Notes: a model not told the origin generated them from the letters alone. DNA of 64,000 bases from Euborellia annulipes (GCA_023213315.1 JAKCPI010009546.1:35137-99136); one strand, 5' to 3'; positions 48,778 to 61,760 are shown, numbered from the stretch's first letter. Made by a program: numbers and translations.

Positions 48778-49238
48778 TTCTCATTCTTGCATAATTATGC
48801 ATATAGACAAATTTATACATGTTCGTATTAATTCCATGTCTAAGGAATTTATTTATTCCTCTCTAAAACAATAAATGAAATTCATTTTTGAGCCAAGTAA
48901 TTTCTTCTTCAACATTAAGGGCTTAATAACTCTGATGAAGCGGGATTCGTAGTTTCTGACAATTTAAGGCCTGATCAAACTAGAGGCCAAATTTCTTTCT
49001 TTCTTTGCCTTGATTATCAAAATGGGATTGTGATGATTCCCAAAAGTTTTTTCTAAAGCCTTCACAGCTTTCGCTTTGATAAATAACCATTTCCTTACTT
49101 CCTTCAATCACCGCCTCGTCGGCATAGTGAAGAATTTTGGATTACAAAATATTTTTTCAATTAAAATAAAAAAAGGGTAAAAATCGTAAAGGCATTTTAT
49201 TTAGAGTAGTAAAATTGTATTATTAATATATAATAACT

Positions 49239-51263
49239 CTATTGAGGATTTTGTTGAAAATTTATTGAATACCCTCCGGTGTTTGGATCCTTATTTAATT
49301 GAAAATTGTTTGTAGAGAGACCAAAAGGTCGAAGGATGATATCTCCTAAGTCTTTTAATTTGCCTAAAAAAAAAAAAGAAATAGTAAAAATTAATCTCCT
49401 TTTAGCCAGTACAGTTGTTTTTGGCGATGAACTAAAATTAATATAAAACAGGAATAAGCAAACTTGTTTTATAGGACCTCCTGTATTTGGGAAAATATAT
49501 TAAATTGGGAATCGAACCCGGGTTTACTATCTAAGCTAGAGTCACACGATGCGTCAACGTTTGCGTCAAGTCAGCTTCGGTATGTATACATATTTACGTA
49601 ATTGGTAGCGATGGAAAACATGAATACATTCATGACTAAATCTGAAATATTAAACGAGCAATGTATGTTTGTAATTTCTCGATATTTCCTTTGACGAACG
49701 ATTTCTTTGATATCTTATATGGTTAGTTTTAAAATAAAATACATGTCTAATACTATTTCCGGTATATAAAACAAATTACGTTTGATCTCGTCATTTGGAA
49801 ACATGAGTAATAGTACTTTTTTCCGATTTTATATATAAAAAAAAAAAACCACAGAATTCCAGCTAGGTCATCCCGGAAACCACCCCCCACCACCAATAAA
49901 AGAACTAATCAATACCGGTTCCAGAAACTGACTACTGCTATAGTCTTTCTATATTCTATTTATTTTTATTTAATACAAAAAGAAAATATCAAATTACCCA
50001 TCATCTCAGTTTTTAGTTTTTCATTTCTTTCTTCAATCATTTGGGGAAGTCTCTAAAAAGAAAAGAAAAAATTTTAAAAATCAAATTAAAACATTAAAAT
50101 GTAATTTTTTTTCGACTGCTTACCCTGACTTCATAATTAGCTTCTTTATGGCTTGGATCTAATTCCAAAATTTTCTGATAATCTCCAAGTGCTTCATCTA
50201 ATTTATCTGTCTGTTCATATAACTGTGCTCTCCTATGCAAAGCTCTAATGTATGTAGAATCGAGATCCACAGCCTTCGTGCAATCTTCAAGAGCACTTTT
50301 TTTTAAGTCCTAGAAATTATAAAATTGAATTAAATATTTTTTTTATATTCACAACCTATAGATTAAATACCAATTTTAATTTAGCAGCTGCTCGATTACT
50401 ATAAAGAATTGCTCTATCTTTTGAAAATGCTAAAGGACAAGTCCGAAGTCCATTTGTATATTTTTCACATGATTCTCTATAAAGACCATTTTTAAATAAT
50501 TCATTTCCTTTATTTTTTTCTTCTTCAGCCTCTTTTTTCCTTTTCTAAAAAAAATGCATATATTAGGTAACAGATAAAAAGTATTAAGAAACAAATAATA
50601 TAATGGAAGAGGTCCACGTTCTAGAATTTTTCTTAGCTTTCATTTAATTATTATTTTAAAGAAAAAATTATATAAGAATGAGACTTAGAGTCTCTTTAGA
50701 GTCTAAAGAAGTATAAAATATAGAATTTTACAATTTAAATTTTTTCATAAAATCTGATAAATTTTATTATTTATGTCTTTGGGCTTGAGGTTTTGGTGCA
50801 AGAGAGAGCTACTCCTAAATATTAGGAGTGAAAACATAAATCTTTAAAACAAATAATTGCCTTATTTAAATGTCATAGAGCCTAAGCACCCCCAAAATTA
50901 TATCAACATTCAATGTTATAATACGTATGAAATCTGGTCGAAAATCCATAAAAAAATTAAGGCTATCTATAGTTCATATTAATATAAATTAGTTTAAAGA
51001 AAAACCTCTTTCTCCTCTTCGGATAAAGTGACTTCCAAATCTTTTAAAGCTTCTTCATCAATATCATCATCAGACTGATTTGAGATCTTTTCTTCCTCAT
51101 CACTAATTTCATCTAAAACAGGATTCGTAGTTTCTTTGTCTTCTGATTTAGTTTGAGGTGTGCTTGATAAATTCTCCTCATCATTAATCTCTGCTGTATT
51201 TAAATCCTTTGTTAATTCTTCAATTATTTCTTCATTCGATGGAATGCTATTCTTTTCTGACAT
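49239..51263 (-). CDS. TTC1: Tetratricopeptide repeat protein 1
   Basis: Minus-strand exons: 51263-51006, 50544-50371, 50309-50124, 50052-49998, 49363-49239, giving 265 residues (human TTC1 has 292). The first exon encodes an acidic N-terminus ending [14 protein letters not shown]. Residues about 90-205 carry three TPR units ([64 protein letters not shown]). [14 protein letters not shown] and the tail [21 protein letters not shown] match TTC1 almost exactly. TTC1 is an HSP90-binding co-chaperone-like protein. The exon 1 donor is weak (GAG|GTTTTT), but it is the one that keeps frame and joins to the conserved basic/acidic helix. AATAAA lies at 49196-49201. TTC1 is head-to-head with GTF2H2. Confidence 0.93.
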
Positions 51264-51957
51264 TTTAAATATTTAAATAAAAGTTGTAATCTAAAAAAAA
51301 TTAAGAAAATAACATGAAAAAGTGCAAAATTTGATATTTTCTTTTTACTTTTAAAGATTTTAAAAAATTGACATGTTAAAAAAATGATGAAATAAAACTT
51401 TAAACAAATAGATTTTTAAATTATGGTAATGATATTTAATAATTAAAAAAATACTTACAAATAAATTATAATTTCTAATTTGTTAATTAAATGATGACAT
51501 TTAATGTAGTTAAATTTGCTACTGTTTTTTTAGCGATGATTAAGTAGTACCAACTACAGAATATCTGTACTACCAACATTGGAATTTATTTTAATTAAAC
51601 CATTAAAATAAAAATATTTTAATAAGTTTACGACTTTTACACTTTAATATCAAATTTGCAAAATTATTCTTTAGTTTAAAAGGATAATTTATGGAAATAA
51701 AGAAGAGAAAAATATTGTTTACATTTCTTTTTGTCAGTCATATTTTTTTTTATATTAGCGCCTTTACAAAACGATTGTCCTACCATCTCGTGAGCATTTT
51801 AGCAACTATTTCAGAGAGCCTTAAAAGAAAAACAACAAAAATATTATTTGTCATTTGATTAGGAAAAATATATATTTTTTAAAAGAGATTTATTTAAATT
51901 TATTAAGAAAATAAATTTATATAAACTATTTAAAAAGTATATTATTAATATAAAACA
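51264..51957. promoter_or_regulatory. Divergent promoter region between TTC1 and GTF2H2
   Basis: The start codons are 694 bases apart, facing away from each other, with only AT-rich DNA between. No core promoter element can be assigned from sequence alone. Both neighbours are broadly expressed housekeeping genes, which fits a shared promoter. Confidence 0.5.
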
Positions 51958-54900
51958 ATGGCAGATGACGATGAAGGAAAAGAATATCGATGGGAGACAG
52001 GTTATGAAAAAACTTGGTGAGTATTTAAGATTTTAAAATTATTATATATTCCTTAGCTTATTTCATAAAATTTTTTAGGGAGGCAATTAAAGAAGACGAA
52101 GATGGCTTGCTTGAAGGATCGGTGGCAGAGCTCATCCAGAGAGCCAAAAGAAAAAGGCAATCGCAAAAGAAAGGATATACAAGACTTGGGATGATGAGGC
52201 ATTTGTATTTAATTCTTGATTGCTCTGAAGCAATGACAAATCAAGATCTCAAACCAACCAGGCAATTATGTACAATTAAGGTTCGCAAAGGCTTAAAAGT
52301 TGTACTAAATCGAAAACGTCTTAATAGATAGGTCTAGCCTAAATTAATTAAAAATAAAAAGTTTTCCTCTAATATAGCTGCAGGACAAAAAAATAAGGAA
52401 TAACATAAATAAGTAACCTGCCAGTTTTATAAAGTTGATAAGATAAATTTGTGTGAGCAGTTTAAATATTTATTATCGATGAAGTTTATATTCAATAAAT
52501 AAAAAAAAAAAAAAAAAAAATTAAAATTTTTCCAAATCGTTATAATGTGACAAACCAGGTGGAATAAAAAATTCTATCTGGAATATTTCGGGCACATCCA
52601 TCTTCAACCAAAGCTAAAATTATAAAACATATATATATATATATGAGAAAGAGAGATACAAAATTTGAAAATTCGGTATATTGTATCTCTATTTCTCCAT
52701 ATTCTGGATCTACACCACATATATGATTTGTAATTTTAGCCTAGAGTGATGATGGCACGTGAGATGCGTTCGAAATATTCCAATTAAAATTTTCTATTAA
52801 GAAAAATCTTGGGAAATTATAAGGGTTTGAAAACATTTTTCTTGTTATTTTTACTTTCTCTTATCCTATATATGAAATATTTAGAGATAGAAAATATTGC
52901 GATCATGTCAAAAATTCGATGTTGAGATGGATATAGGCCCTACATGTTTTGAGATCCCCTGAGTCCAAAAAAGTTCTCAAATTGGTCTGGGGTGTGTGTG
53001 TGTGTATGTAACGATTTTTAACATGAAGGAATTGAGCTACCAGATTAAAATTTTATATTTAAGTTAGGTACTCTGCTGGACACTCAAAATAAGCTTTTGA
53101 ACAAAATCGGCCAAAAGTATTTTACTGATACTGGTACTTTTTTAGTTTTTTTTTTTTCGATTTTCTCAAAATTCGCTCGACCAAAATTGTTTAAAATTCA
53201 AAAATCAATTATTTTTTAGATGCTTTAAAAAGTATATTCTCATTTTACCCTTGACGTGTTTTGAAGCACACTTTACTCTTGTACTTCATAGGAAAGATAG
53301 GAGAAATGGTTGCCATGGTAAGAGATTTTCTTTTTTCTTTTTAGATTAAAATTCATATAATATCGAACAAGAAAAATGCAGAAAACTATCAAGTATTATA
53401 GGAGAGGGGGAATATATTTTGTTACCATGGCAACCATTTCTCCTATCTTTTCTATATATCCCGGGGGGGGGGGGGGGGATTTGGATACTAAATGGCTTAA
53501 ATAAGAATGCCTGGACCCCCAATATATATATTATTCAAATAACGGTTTTCGTTAAAGTCTTATATGGCCTAAGTTGCTGAAAATACTGTGTGTATGTGTG
53601 TGAGTGTGAGTGTGAATGGGAAAAAGTGTGTGTGTTAAAAAAAAAAACATATATAGAGATAAGAGAAAGTAAAAATTGACCATAATGATTTGATTTTTTT
53701 TGAGGTAGTCATCTCTGCGTCACTATACATCAACAATTAAGTGATTTTTTTTATTTTAGCTATTAGAAGGCTTCATTGAAGAATTTTTTGATCAAAATCC
53801 CATTAGTCAATTAGGAATAATTACAACTAAAAATAAGCGATCTGAGAAAATAAGTGAACTCGCTGGCAATCCAAAAAAGCATATCAAGGTAGAAATAAAT
53901 TAATGATATTATTTTAATTTTTTTTTTCACTATTACTTTATATATTTCTTTATTTAGGTAATTCAAGGCCTAGCCAAATCCTCATGTACTGGCGAACCCT
54001 CTCTCCAAAATGCCCTCGAGTTAGCTTTGAAATCTCTTAAAATTTTGCCTTCACACGCCAGTAGAGAAGTGTTAGTCTTGATGGCGAGTTTGACCACCTG
54101 CGACCCCGGAGATATTCTAGACACGATTGCGGTGAGATTCAAATTTTTTTAAAGTCTTTCCGGCATCTGAAGCCATTTAGAATAATTAAATTTTTAAAAT
54201 GCTATAAAAAAAACCGTTTCGCGCAAAAATTTTAATTAGATATTAGTATCATCTAACAAATATAATTCCTGTTTCAGAATCTTAAAAGAGAAGGTGTGCG
54301 GTGCTCGGTAATTGGATTAGCGGCTGAAGTTTCAGTTTGTGCGCATTTAGCAAAGGAAACTGGTGGAAAGTAAGTAAAAACCAAATGGTAAAATAAAAAT
54401 CAATAAAATTGAGTTAATGGAGGATCCAGCCTGGTGTTATGCATTGCTGTGGGGAATAGAATAGAATTTCAAATCAAGTTTTTTTTTTTCTTTTGGACTT
54501 TTTAGTTTTATTTACTTGCCACATCAGCTTTGCAAAAAAGCGACATATATAGCTAGATTTGTCTAGAAGTTTTATAAATTATGTGTTGTAATTTTTTATT
54601 ATAAAATGTATTATGAATCAGCATATTCGAAATCGATACCAAGCTCTCAATCTTTAAGTTTTTTCACAACAAAAATTTTTCCCAAAGCTGATGGGTGGCA
54701 AATAAACAAAACATGCCGAGAAAGGATTTTTCTTTATTAAAGCTTTTGTGATTTGAATTATTATAATTAGGGGAATTTTTAATTATAGACCACATTTTTG
54801 TTAATTAATTATTTATTAAAAATATAAATACTGTACAATTTTCGACTGCTTATTCTGCAGCCTTTATCAACTAGTTAGTTCACTTGAGTCGGAGCAAGTG

Positions 54901-57900
54901 CATAGTACTTAATAAGCAGTCGAAACGTTGTACAGTATTTATATTTTTAATAAATAATTAATACAAAATGTGGTCTATAATTAAAAATTCCTCTAATAAT
55001 AAAGAATTTTTCGTTAGAAAATTAATACTTGGCTGTATCCTCTATCAATTCTATTCTATTCTCCACAGCAATGCATTCAAAAGAATTTATTTTCCGTGGA
55101 TTGTTGCAATTAACAAAATTTTATTTTAGAGAAAATATTTATTGCAGGTAATTATTAACTCAGGTGTTGGAGGTAAGTGGTAACAATAAAAGGTGCTTTA
55201 TTGTTGTACGCTTTATTTTCAGACTGGCGACTGGGGCGCTAGCAACAGTTTCGGTAGACCGATCCACCATCTTCAGGCCTGGAAAATACATTTATTTTAC
55301 TTTTACAATTTATTAAGAAAACTGATATATATAGGCTATATATATTAATAAAGAGAAAGAAAACGCTATGCTTTCAGCAATTTTTTTTAGTTAACAAGGC
55401 AATATTTCCAAATATTTCGGAGACCTATCGGCACTCCTTCAGTGGATATATTATATATTAACATAAAAAGGGACATCTGTGTATATTAATATAATATATA
55501 AATACAATCAATTGGTTTTGACCAACATGACGTAACAAAATAAGTAAATTGTAAAAGTAAAATAAATGTATTTTCCAGGCCTGAAGATGGTGGATCGGTC
55601 TACCGAAACTGTTGCTAGCGCCCCAGTTGGCAGTCTGAAAATAAAGCGTACAACAATAAAGCATCTTTTATTGTTACCACTTACCTCCAACACCTCGGTT
55701 AATAATTACCTGCAATAAATCTTCCTTTCAAAAAATTTACTTGAAAAAAATCATGCTTTCAGTTATTTATTAAAAAATTCATAAAAGGATGTTATTTAGG
55801 GCATAAATGAATTTTTTTTTCTCTTGTTAAGAAATTAAAAGCAATCTTTCTTTCTCTTTATACAACAATTTCATTTTTAGGTTTAAAATTTTTTAAATAT
55901 TTGTTCAAAAAATTCAAGTAGTGCTGTCATTTGTTGAAATACAAACTTCGATGTGCTTGAGTGGTATCTTTGTCAGGATATGTAATATTAATAAATATTT
56001 TTTTTTTTTAGGTACGGATTAATCTTAGATGATAGCCATTATAAAGATCTTCTTTTTGAACAAATAGAGCCTCCGGCAGCAGCTCAATGTCTTGATTCAT
56101 CTCTTATTAAAATGGGCTTTCCTCATCATTCTTTAAATGACAGTCGGCAACATCCTCTTACATTATGCATGTGGTGAGGATAAGTTTTTTTCTTCAAAAA
56201 TATTTTAATTAAAAAAACAAAAAGGTTTTAGGGCTTAGTAAATTTTAAATTTTTACGTAATCTTTTTTTAGCCACCTAGATGTTGATGATATCACACCTT
56301 TGCCAGTTGGGAAGAGTAAAAATGGAATAGGATCGAACATCTCCTCAGCATCAAAGCCAAATAGCCGGCTCTCTACAGGCGGTTATTATTGCCCCCAATG
56401 CAGCAGCAAAGTATGGACACATTTATTTTTATAATTAAATTTTTTTTTCTTTTTAATAATCATCCATTCAATTTTTTAGTATTGCGAACTTCCTGTCGAA
56501 TGTCGCGCCTGCGGACTTACTTTAGTTTCTGCACCCCATTTAGCCAGATCATATCATCATCTATTCCCGGTTGAGAATTTTAGTGAACATGAATTAACAC
56601 ATTTAAAAAACTTAAGGACAGCTCCTGAATTATGTTTTGCTTGTCAAAAGGTTTTTGCAGATATCGATAAGAATGTGAGTTTTTAATTTTCTCTCATTTT
56701 TTTTAATATTATTAAAGATTTTGAAATTAAAAGCAGAAAGGAAGATCTCAAGAGTAAACCCCTCTATTTAAATAAAATCCTTTATTGAGTATCTATGGAA
56801 TTTAATTCTGTAGAACGCCGGCTGGAAGGTGTTTTTATGGGACATTAAAAGAATCTTCTATATTCAATAATTTATTTAGAAACAAATTTTCAAAACGAAG
56901 AATCAAATGAATTGTCAATTTCGAATCTAATATATTTTTATGTTTTATTTCTTTATATATTTATTAATTTTTTGATTATTATTGCAGAACTGACCTAATA
57001 GACTGGCTGCAGCAAGTACTTTTCAAATATTTAAAGATTTCTCTCAGAAAAATACAATTCAACTTAAATATTTTAAAAAGTGCCGCAAATTTAGTTCTGC
57101 AATATTAATAAAGGGATTTTGGAAAAAGCATATCTCACTGTTAATAAATATATCTTCAATCATTAGTGTCAGTAAGTGACACGTTGTGGTTACACGAGGG
57201 AGCAACTTTCATAGGAATAATAGTGAGGAGGGTTTCCGTTTCCTTCCCCAGGAGAGGACATTTTTCATAGAGTTGGATAATTTGAATTTTCCACAAGATG
57301 TATTTGAATCAACTTTATTATAAGCTTAACTGCCTTTCGCTTCGAATAAATATGTAAAGGATTAAAATATTTAACAAGATTACTTCAATTAAAAATATTG
57401 TATAAAACAGGGGTTACCAAACTTTTTCTTTTTCCGGCGCCCTTAATATATCAGAATTTTTCTGGGGGCTCCCCATGTCAAATCACTCTTATGTTACTAA
57501 TGGTTTTTTCTCATTTCAAATTCAGCACAGCTTATATAAACCTAAAATGCTGGTCAAATTTACGCTGGTCCGAGTAACATTTCATTGAATAATAAATATT
57601 ATTAATATAATATTTTGTATAGGAAAATTTTCACGGCGCCCTAAGAAAACAGCCGCTCCTCTTTTCGTTCTTGAGATATTTTGTTTACAGACACACACAC
57701 ACACAGACGGATCTAGAGGTCCTCAAAATGTGTATACCCATCAAAATCTCGATATCGAATTTTTGACATGAATCCAATACTTTCTCTCTCTATATATTAT
57801 AGAGGTAAGAGAAAGTAAAAATACATTTTTATAATCGCAAAATTTCAATTGTAATTACAAACCTGATGATGGCGTATTTAAGAGCCGAAATAGACAATTC

Positions 57901-58717
57901 ATTCCCCTCTTAAATAATACATATACGTATATACAGTAAATTCTTTTTACTGGTGATATAAAAGGACCTTCCAACCGGCGTGCTTCATAAGTATTTTCTC
58001 AATAAATCTTCTCTTTTGTCATCCCCCTACAAATTAAGTTATTTTTCGGCTTAATTTATTTAAACAATCTTCAGACTTTTAAAAAGTTTTTCCTTAGAAA
58101 GACATTGGATTGCTGATACGTTTATTATACATGTTATAGGTACATTCGAATTGTTATCTTATATTAATATATAATCATAAAGTCACTTTTTATATTATGA
58201 TAATATTTATAAGTAGCAAGTCCGAAGTCAGGCTAATTGTAAGCATTATCAAGCTAAAAAACATTTTAAGTGATTTAGCCTATATCATATCTTTTCAGAT
58301 ATATCAGTTAATATTATAGTTATCTATAAAATACAATTCTAATATATTAATATAATAAACATATCGACAACCCTTTATCCAGTTCTAGACGAAAATTCTT
58401 CAAAAGGGCTCAAGTTGACAAAAATTAATTAAGCCGAGCGTTTCGCCCCGAAGAAAAATTTTATTTACATAAAGGCGTTTTTTTCTATACTTCTCTCCTT
58501 CTGACTTTATTTTAAAAACCACATTTTAGTTTATTTACAAAGAATATTTTTCTAATAAGATACACTTTAATTTCAGGTTTATGAATGTAAAAAATGTCAA
58601 AATATGTTTTGTTTAGATTGTGATTTGTTTATTCACGATGTGATGCATACATGTCCTGGATGTGCAATGAACCCGCAGGGCTCTCTTATTCCATCGGAAA
58701 ATGTACCTTCTCTGTGA
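51958..58717 (+). CDS. GTF2H2: TFIIH core subunit p44 (GTF2H2 / Ssl1)
   Basis: Coding exons: 51958-52016, 52079-52280, 53760-53888, 53958-54131, 54278-54369, 56012-56173, 56272-56410, 56480-56674, 58577-58717, giving 430 residues with consistent phases (human 395). p44 sits in the TFIIH core, contacts the XPD helicase and is needed for transcription initiation and nucleotide excision repair. After an acidic start ([11 protein letters not shown]) comes the vWA domain (about 55-240: [53 protein letters not shown]). The C4 zinc finger follows (YYCPQC...[30 protein letters not shown]), then the C-terminal RING-like C4C4 module ([27 protein letters not shown]). Introns 2, 5 and 8 are swollen by mobile elements. 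AATAAA hexamers follow the stop at 58720 and 58742. Confidence 0.96.
52846..53336 (+). repeat. Dispersed repeat family R, copy 1 (GTF2H2 intron 2)
   Basis: About 490 bases begin TTTTTACTTTCTCTTA and end GAAATGGTTGCCATGGTAA. They contain TCAAAAATTCGATGTTGAGA and a TG microsatellite. The same sequence in opposite orientation occupies 62010-62510. Partial copies lie at about 57640-57830 and 14055-14095. Confidence 0.75.
53477..53650 (+). repeat. 5'-truncated tRNA-derived SINE
   Basis: The body and tail (GGATACTAAATGGCTTAAAT, AATGCCTGGACCCCC, TG-rich stretch, poly-A) follow a 17-base G run. A short inverted copy of the family R terminus (ACCATGGCAACCATTTCTCC) precedes it. Confidence 0.8.
54771..54992. 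repeat. Long foldback element, copy 2 (GTF2H2 intron 5)
   Basis: The outer ends are GGAATTTTTAATTATAGACC and the reverse complement near 54970. The inner arms carry TACTGTACAATTTTCGACTG and CAGTCGAAACGTTGTACAGT. It is the same family as 27488-27882, shorter and more regular. Confidence 0.85.
55137..55720. repeat. Large foldback element (GTF2H2 intron 5)
   Basis: The arms, about 190 bases each, begin ATTTATTGCAGGTAATTATT and end with its complement. They share GGCCTGGAAAATACATTTAT and GATGGTGGATCGGTCTACCG in opposite orientation. The interior is AT-rich. Its open frames are spurious. Confidence 0.85.
57410..57680. repeat. hAT-like remnant (GTF2H2 intron 8)
   Basis: It starts CAGGGGTTACCAAACTTTTT and contains GGCGCCC and its relatives (CACGGCGCCCTAAG). 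CAGGGGTTNCCAAACTTTTT is a typical hAT-type left end. The right terminus is not preserved; a family R fragment follows. Confidence 0.55.
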
Positions 58718-59834
58718 TCAATAAAAAAAAAATTTTAAGGCAATAAACATTTTTTAAGTAAAAAGTGTATTTCATTTATTAATTCACCTAAATCTTTATC
58801 GAAAAAATCTTTGCTATGAAGGCCAGGGTCGAATTGCATCTATTAATTGCGAAAATTTATATTATACGTTTAGAAAGAAAATAGAAATTTGCTTTGATTG
58901 AAAAGCAATAAATGTAGGTGAAGTTCGTATACCATACTCTCAAATGAAATTCAAATCATAGCTCGTTTAAGAATTTTTATTTTTCTGAGGACCACAGGTA
59001 GGAGAATAACCCTCTTCTATTCAACAGATTGTTTTGAAATTTAGTTCAGGGCCAGTGAGAAAGTCTTAATTATTACCGCTAGATTTTTAGTGGTTCTTAA
59101 CAAGAATTTATGAGGTTGTGTTTATATGTGGGGTTTCTCTCGTGAAACACAACACAACCTCAGTTCAAATAAGACATTAGCTCGATGTTTTATTTGTGCC
59201 TCTTCCTCAAACACTGATCAAACCCGGCGCTCACTTTTATCGTTTTTTGTTGGTGTTTCGCCTTCCCTCTGCTGCCATGCAGCACGTATCAAGATCATTG
59301 GATGCCTACATTCCAGGCGCTCCGGAAAAGAATTTGAGAAAATCATCAACAGAGATTTATTTATTGATTTCAAAAAAATTCTCAATATATTTTTAGATAT
59401 AAATCATAATTTAATAATTTTGGCGCCCCTCACTGGTAGAATGGCCATTCAAGTATTACGTAATCGCCATGGGAGAGGAATAGAAATTTGCTTTTGCAGA
59501 CAACGAGGTCAATAAGTTGCTACATGTAAAGAGGAAAAAATTAAGATTAAGAAAGGCTTGATCCAGAGCGGATCCAGAGGTGGGGGGGGGGGATAATCTG
59601 GTGTGACTGGTCGCACAGCACACAATTTTTTCTCAATTTCGGTAATTTAAAGGCGAATTCTGTACTTGTTTGCCAGAATATAATAAATACAAATTTAATT
59701 TTTAAGTACCGGTATTAATATTTAAAATTTTACATTAAAAATAAATTTTTTTGCGAAAAGAGTATTTTTTTTTTCAAATCTCGGGGTGGGTGGGGGGGGT
59801 AATTACCCTTTTACCCCCCCCCCCACCTTGTATC

Positions 59835-60348
59835 CAGTGGCGGCTCGTGAGTTTATGCCCGGGGGGGGGCACCACCGGGGGGTCTGGGGGGGCCCCAAGA
59901 GAACACTAAACCATACACACTAAATCACACCACATACCAATCACACATTCGTTAAACACTTAGAATGCGGTTAAAAAGTTAAGGAACGCCGGCGCGCTGT
60001 GGGCGACTAGCTGATGCTTCGCTCTGCGCATGCTCGGACGCGTCCCAAAGCTCCCATTCGGCTCAAGCTACACGCGTCATAGCACCAGCAGCCCCCACCA
60101 CATCTCTCTCCGTATAACTGCATGTTGATGGATTGGGGCGTTCAGGACAGCGTCCGACGGCTATAAATACGCACTTTTCGCGCTATTTTTGCCTGTTTTT
60201 TCCCTATATTTTCGATGTACGCGACTGATAAAACACTTTGGTTAGTTAGATGTATAATTATAATTGAATGGGTGTTTAATTATTTTTTACTTTTTCAAAT
60301 CTTTAGGAGGGGCGGCGTCCGAGAGTCCTTATGGGAGAGCCGCCACTG
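59835..60348. mobile_element. Non-autonomous hAT element with perfect target duplication
   Basis: The ends CAGTGGCGGCTC and GAGCCGCCACTG are exact inverted repeats. The flanking 8 bases CTTGTATC occur on both sides (59827-59834 and 60349-60356) without mismatch, the signature of hAT transposition. The 514-base body is far more GC-rich than the surroundings and has no transposase frame. It interrupts a G/C-homopolymer-rich segment. Confidence 0.92.
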
Positions 60349-61474
60349 CTTGTATCCTCCTTTGGCTCGAACCAAGTTGTTTCGAATTAACTCTAGCATT
60401 TTTTAAAAAAATAAATGAAATGAAAGTGACTTAAGAATTTTTGGGATAAAATTAACATGAGCTTAAAAGAATTCAATTAAAATGAAATTCACTTGATCAT
60501 CCATTACAGATTAAGGATCTCGTCGTAATGACATGATAGCAAGTTCGTTTATCGCTCGGGATTGCAATCAGCTCACTTACATACCTAAGAATCGCGCCAT
60601 ATTTTTTGTGATATATCATTCAAAAGTATTTTAATTTATCTTTTATCTTTTTTTTTATTATATATATAATCAAGTCATGAGTGAATGATAACAAAAGACT
60701 TTAAAATGAAATAAAATATCGATAATTAAAAAAAACAACAAATGAATGATGTGAAAAGAAAGTGAAAAACCCAATAAAAAATAACATAAAATTTTTTTTA
60801 TTTTTGCGGTTTCCCCATTCTTGTGAATTCCCCGAATTCAGGTTGAAGCAGTTATAGTCGTTATACAAAATTAAAACTCAAACTATTTCGCCTGATTCTT
60901 TTTTAATAAATAAAAAATTTGGTGGATCCCGCTTTAGACTTCAATTCAATTTTTTTTTTTCCCCCACCTGATGAAATTTATAAAACAAATAAAAGAATAA
61001 AATCTAGAGTAAAGAAAAGCCAGACAAGTAGCTGATAATAAAAGAGTTCAACTGTCTCGTTAAAAGTCAAATTTATCGACATACTTATGTAATTTTTATG
61101 ATGATAGCTAAAACTTATTAAACAAAAAAAATTTTAAAAACAAATATGCTAAAAAATTCTCTCGAAATCGAAGCTGTAGATAGGAAAATTAAGAACCTAA
61201 TTGACAAATTGGAGCGTATTCTCATTAAGTGGGACTACCAGACAAATATTTTAAACGGCAATTGCTTAACAAAATTTTATTCGGTAGTCCTATTCCAAAT
61301 ACACAGAAATATGTCGGCAGAGAAAACTAACTCAAATGCCAAGAATTTTATATAAATCCGAATATAATAAACTAATTGTGAATATCCGCGCGGGTTTCCT
61401 TCTCAGACAGACTGATGAATTTATTTAAATCATTTGGTTGCCAAATGATATAAATAAATAAACCTGGACCCCCA

Positions 61475-61760
61475 GATACCATCTATTGCGATTAAAGCCC
61501 GGTAGTTAGGCAGCCCAAATGGCACACGCTCACTAAACTTTTTTTGATTAAAACATTCAGATAATTTAAAAATCGAGGCCTATCTTGAAAATGTATATTA
61601 AAAAGATAAATTTGTATGGTTATTCTTTGTTAAAAAGGATCTGGTCGTTCGGCCTATTGTCTGCTGCTTTGAAAGAGGTATTTTCTCACAAAGACAAGCT
61701 GCCATTTGGGCTGCCTAACTACCGGGTTTAAATCTCAATACTATTGTAATAGATGGTGTG
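61475..61760. mobile_element. MITE with long inverted ends
   Basis: The left arm contains ACCATCTATTGC and CCCGGTAGTTAGGCAGCCCA. The right arm contains the reverse complement of the latter and TAATAGATGGTG. The interior is about 170 bases of AT-rich DNA. The class is undecided; the 3' body of a SINE abuts its left side. Confidence 0.75.

Larger units (their letters stand above)
46166..49195. other. Intergenic stretch, repeats only
   Basis: No gene is recognisable. It holds a pogo-like element (46371-46956), remnants near 47440-47620 with inverted CCGAAACCGAAACTTG words, a palindromic element (48220-48318), and divergent minus-strand SINE copies near 47640-47700 and 48610-48777. Confidence 0.6.

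Noticed and set aside
46166..49238. Upstream SWIB exon for the zinc-finger gene
   Set aside because: I translated likely acceptor-donor intervals on the minus strand and found only repeat DNA, so no Mdm-type N-terminal domain can be supported in this window.
49503..49550. tRNA-like B-box on the minus strand (GGTTCGATTCCC)
   Set aside because: The acceptor and anticodon stems do not form, so it is a tRNA-like repeat fragment and not a gene.
55458..55693. Two overlapping minus-strand open frames in GTF2H2 intron 5
   Set aside because: They lie within one arm of a foldback repeat, and the complementary arm gives a similar frame on the plus strand.
59126..59515. A 129-codon plus-strand open frame
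   Set aside because: No domain or family is recognisable, codon content is unlike the real genes, no splice structure or poly(A) context was found, and a second overlapping frame is equally open. A protein search would be needed to revive it.
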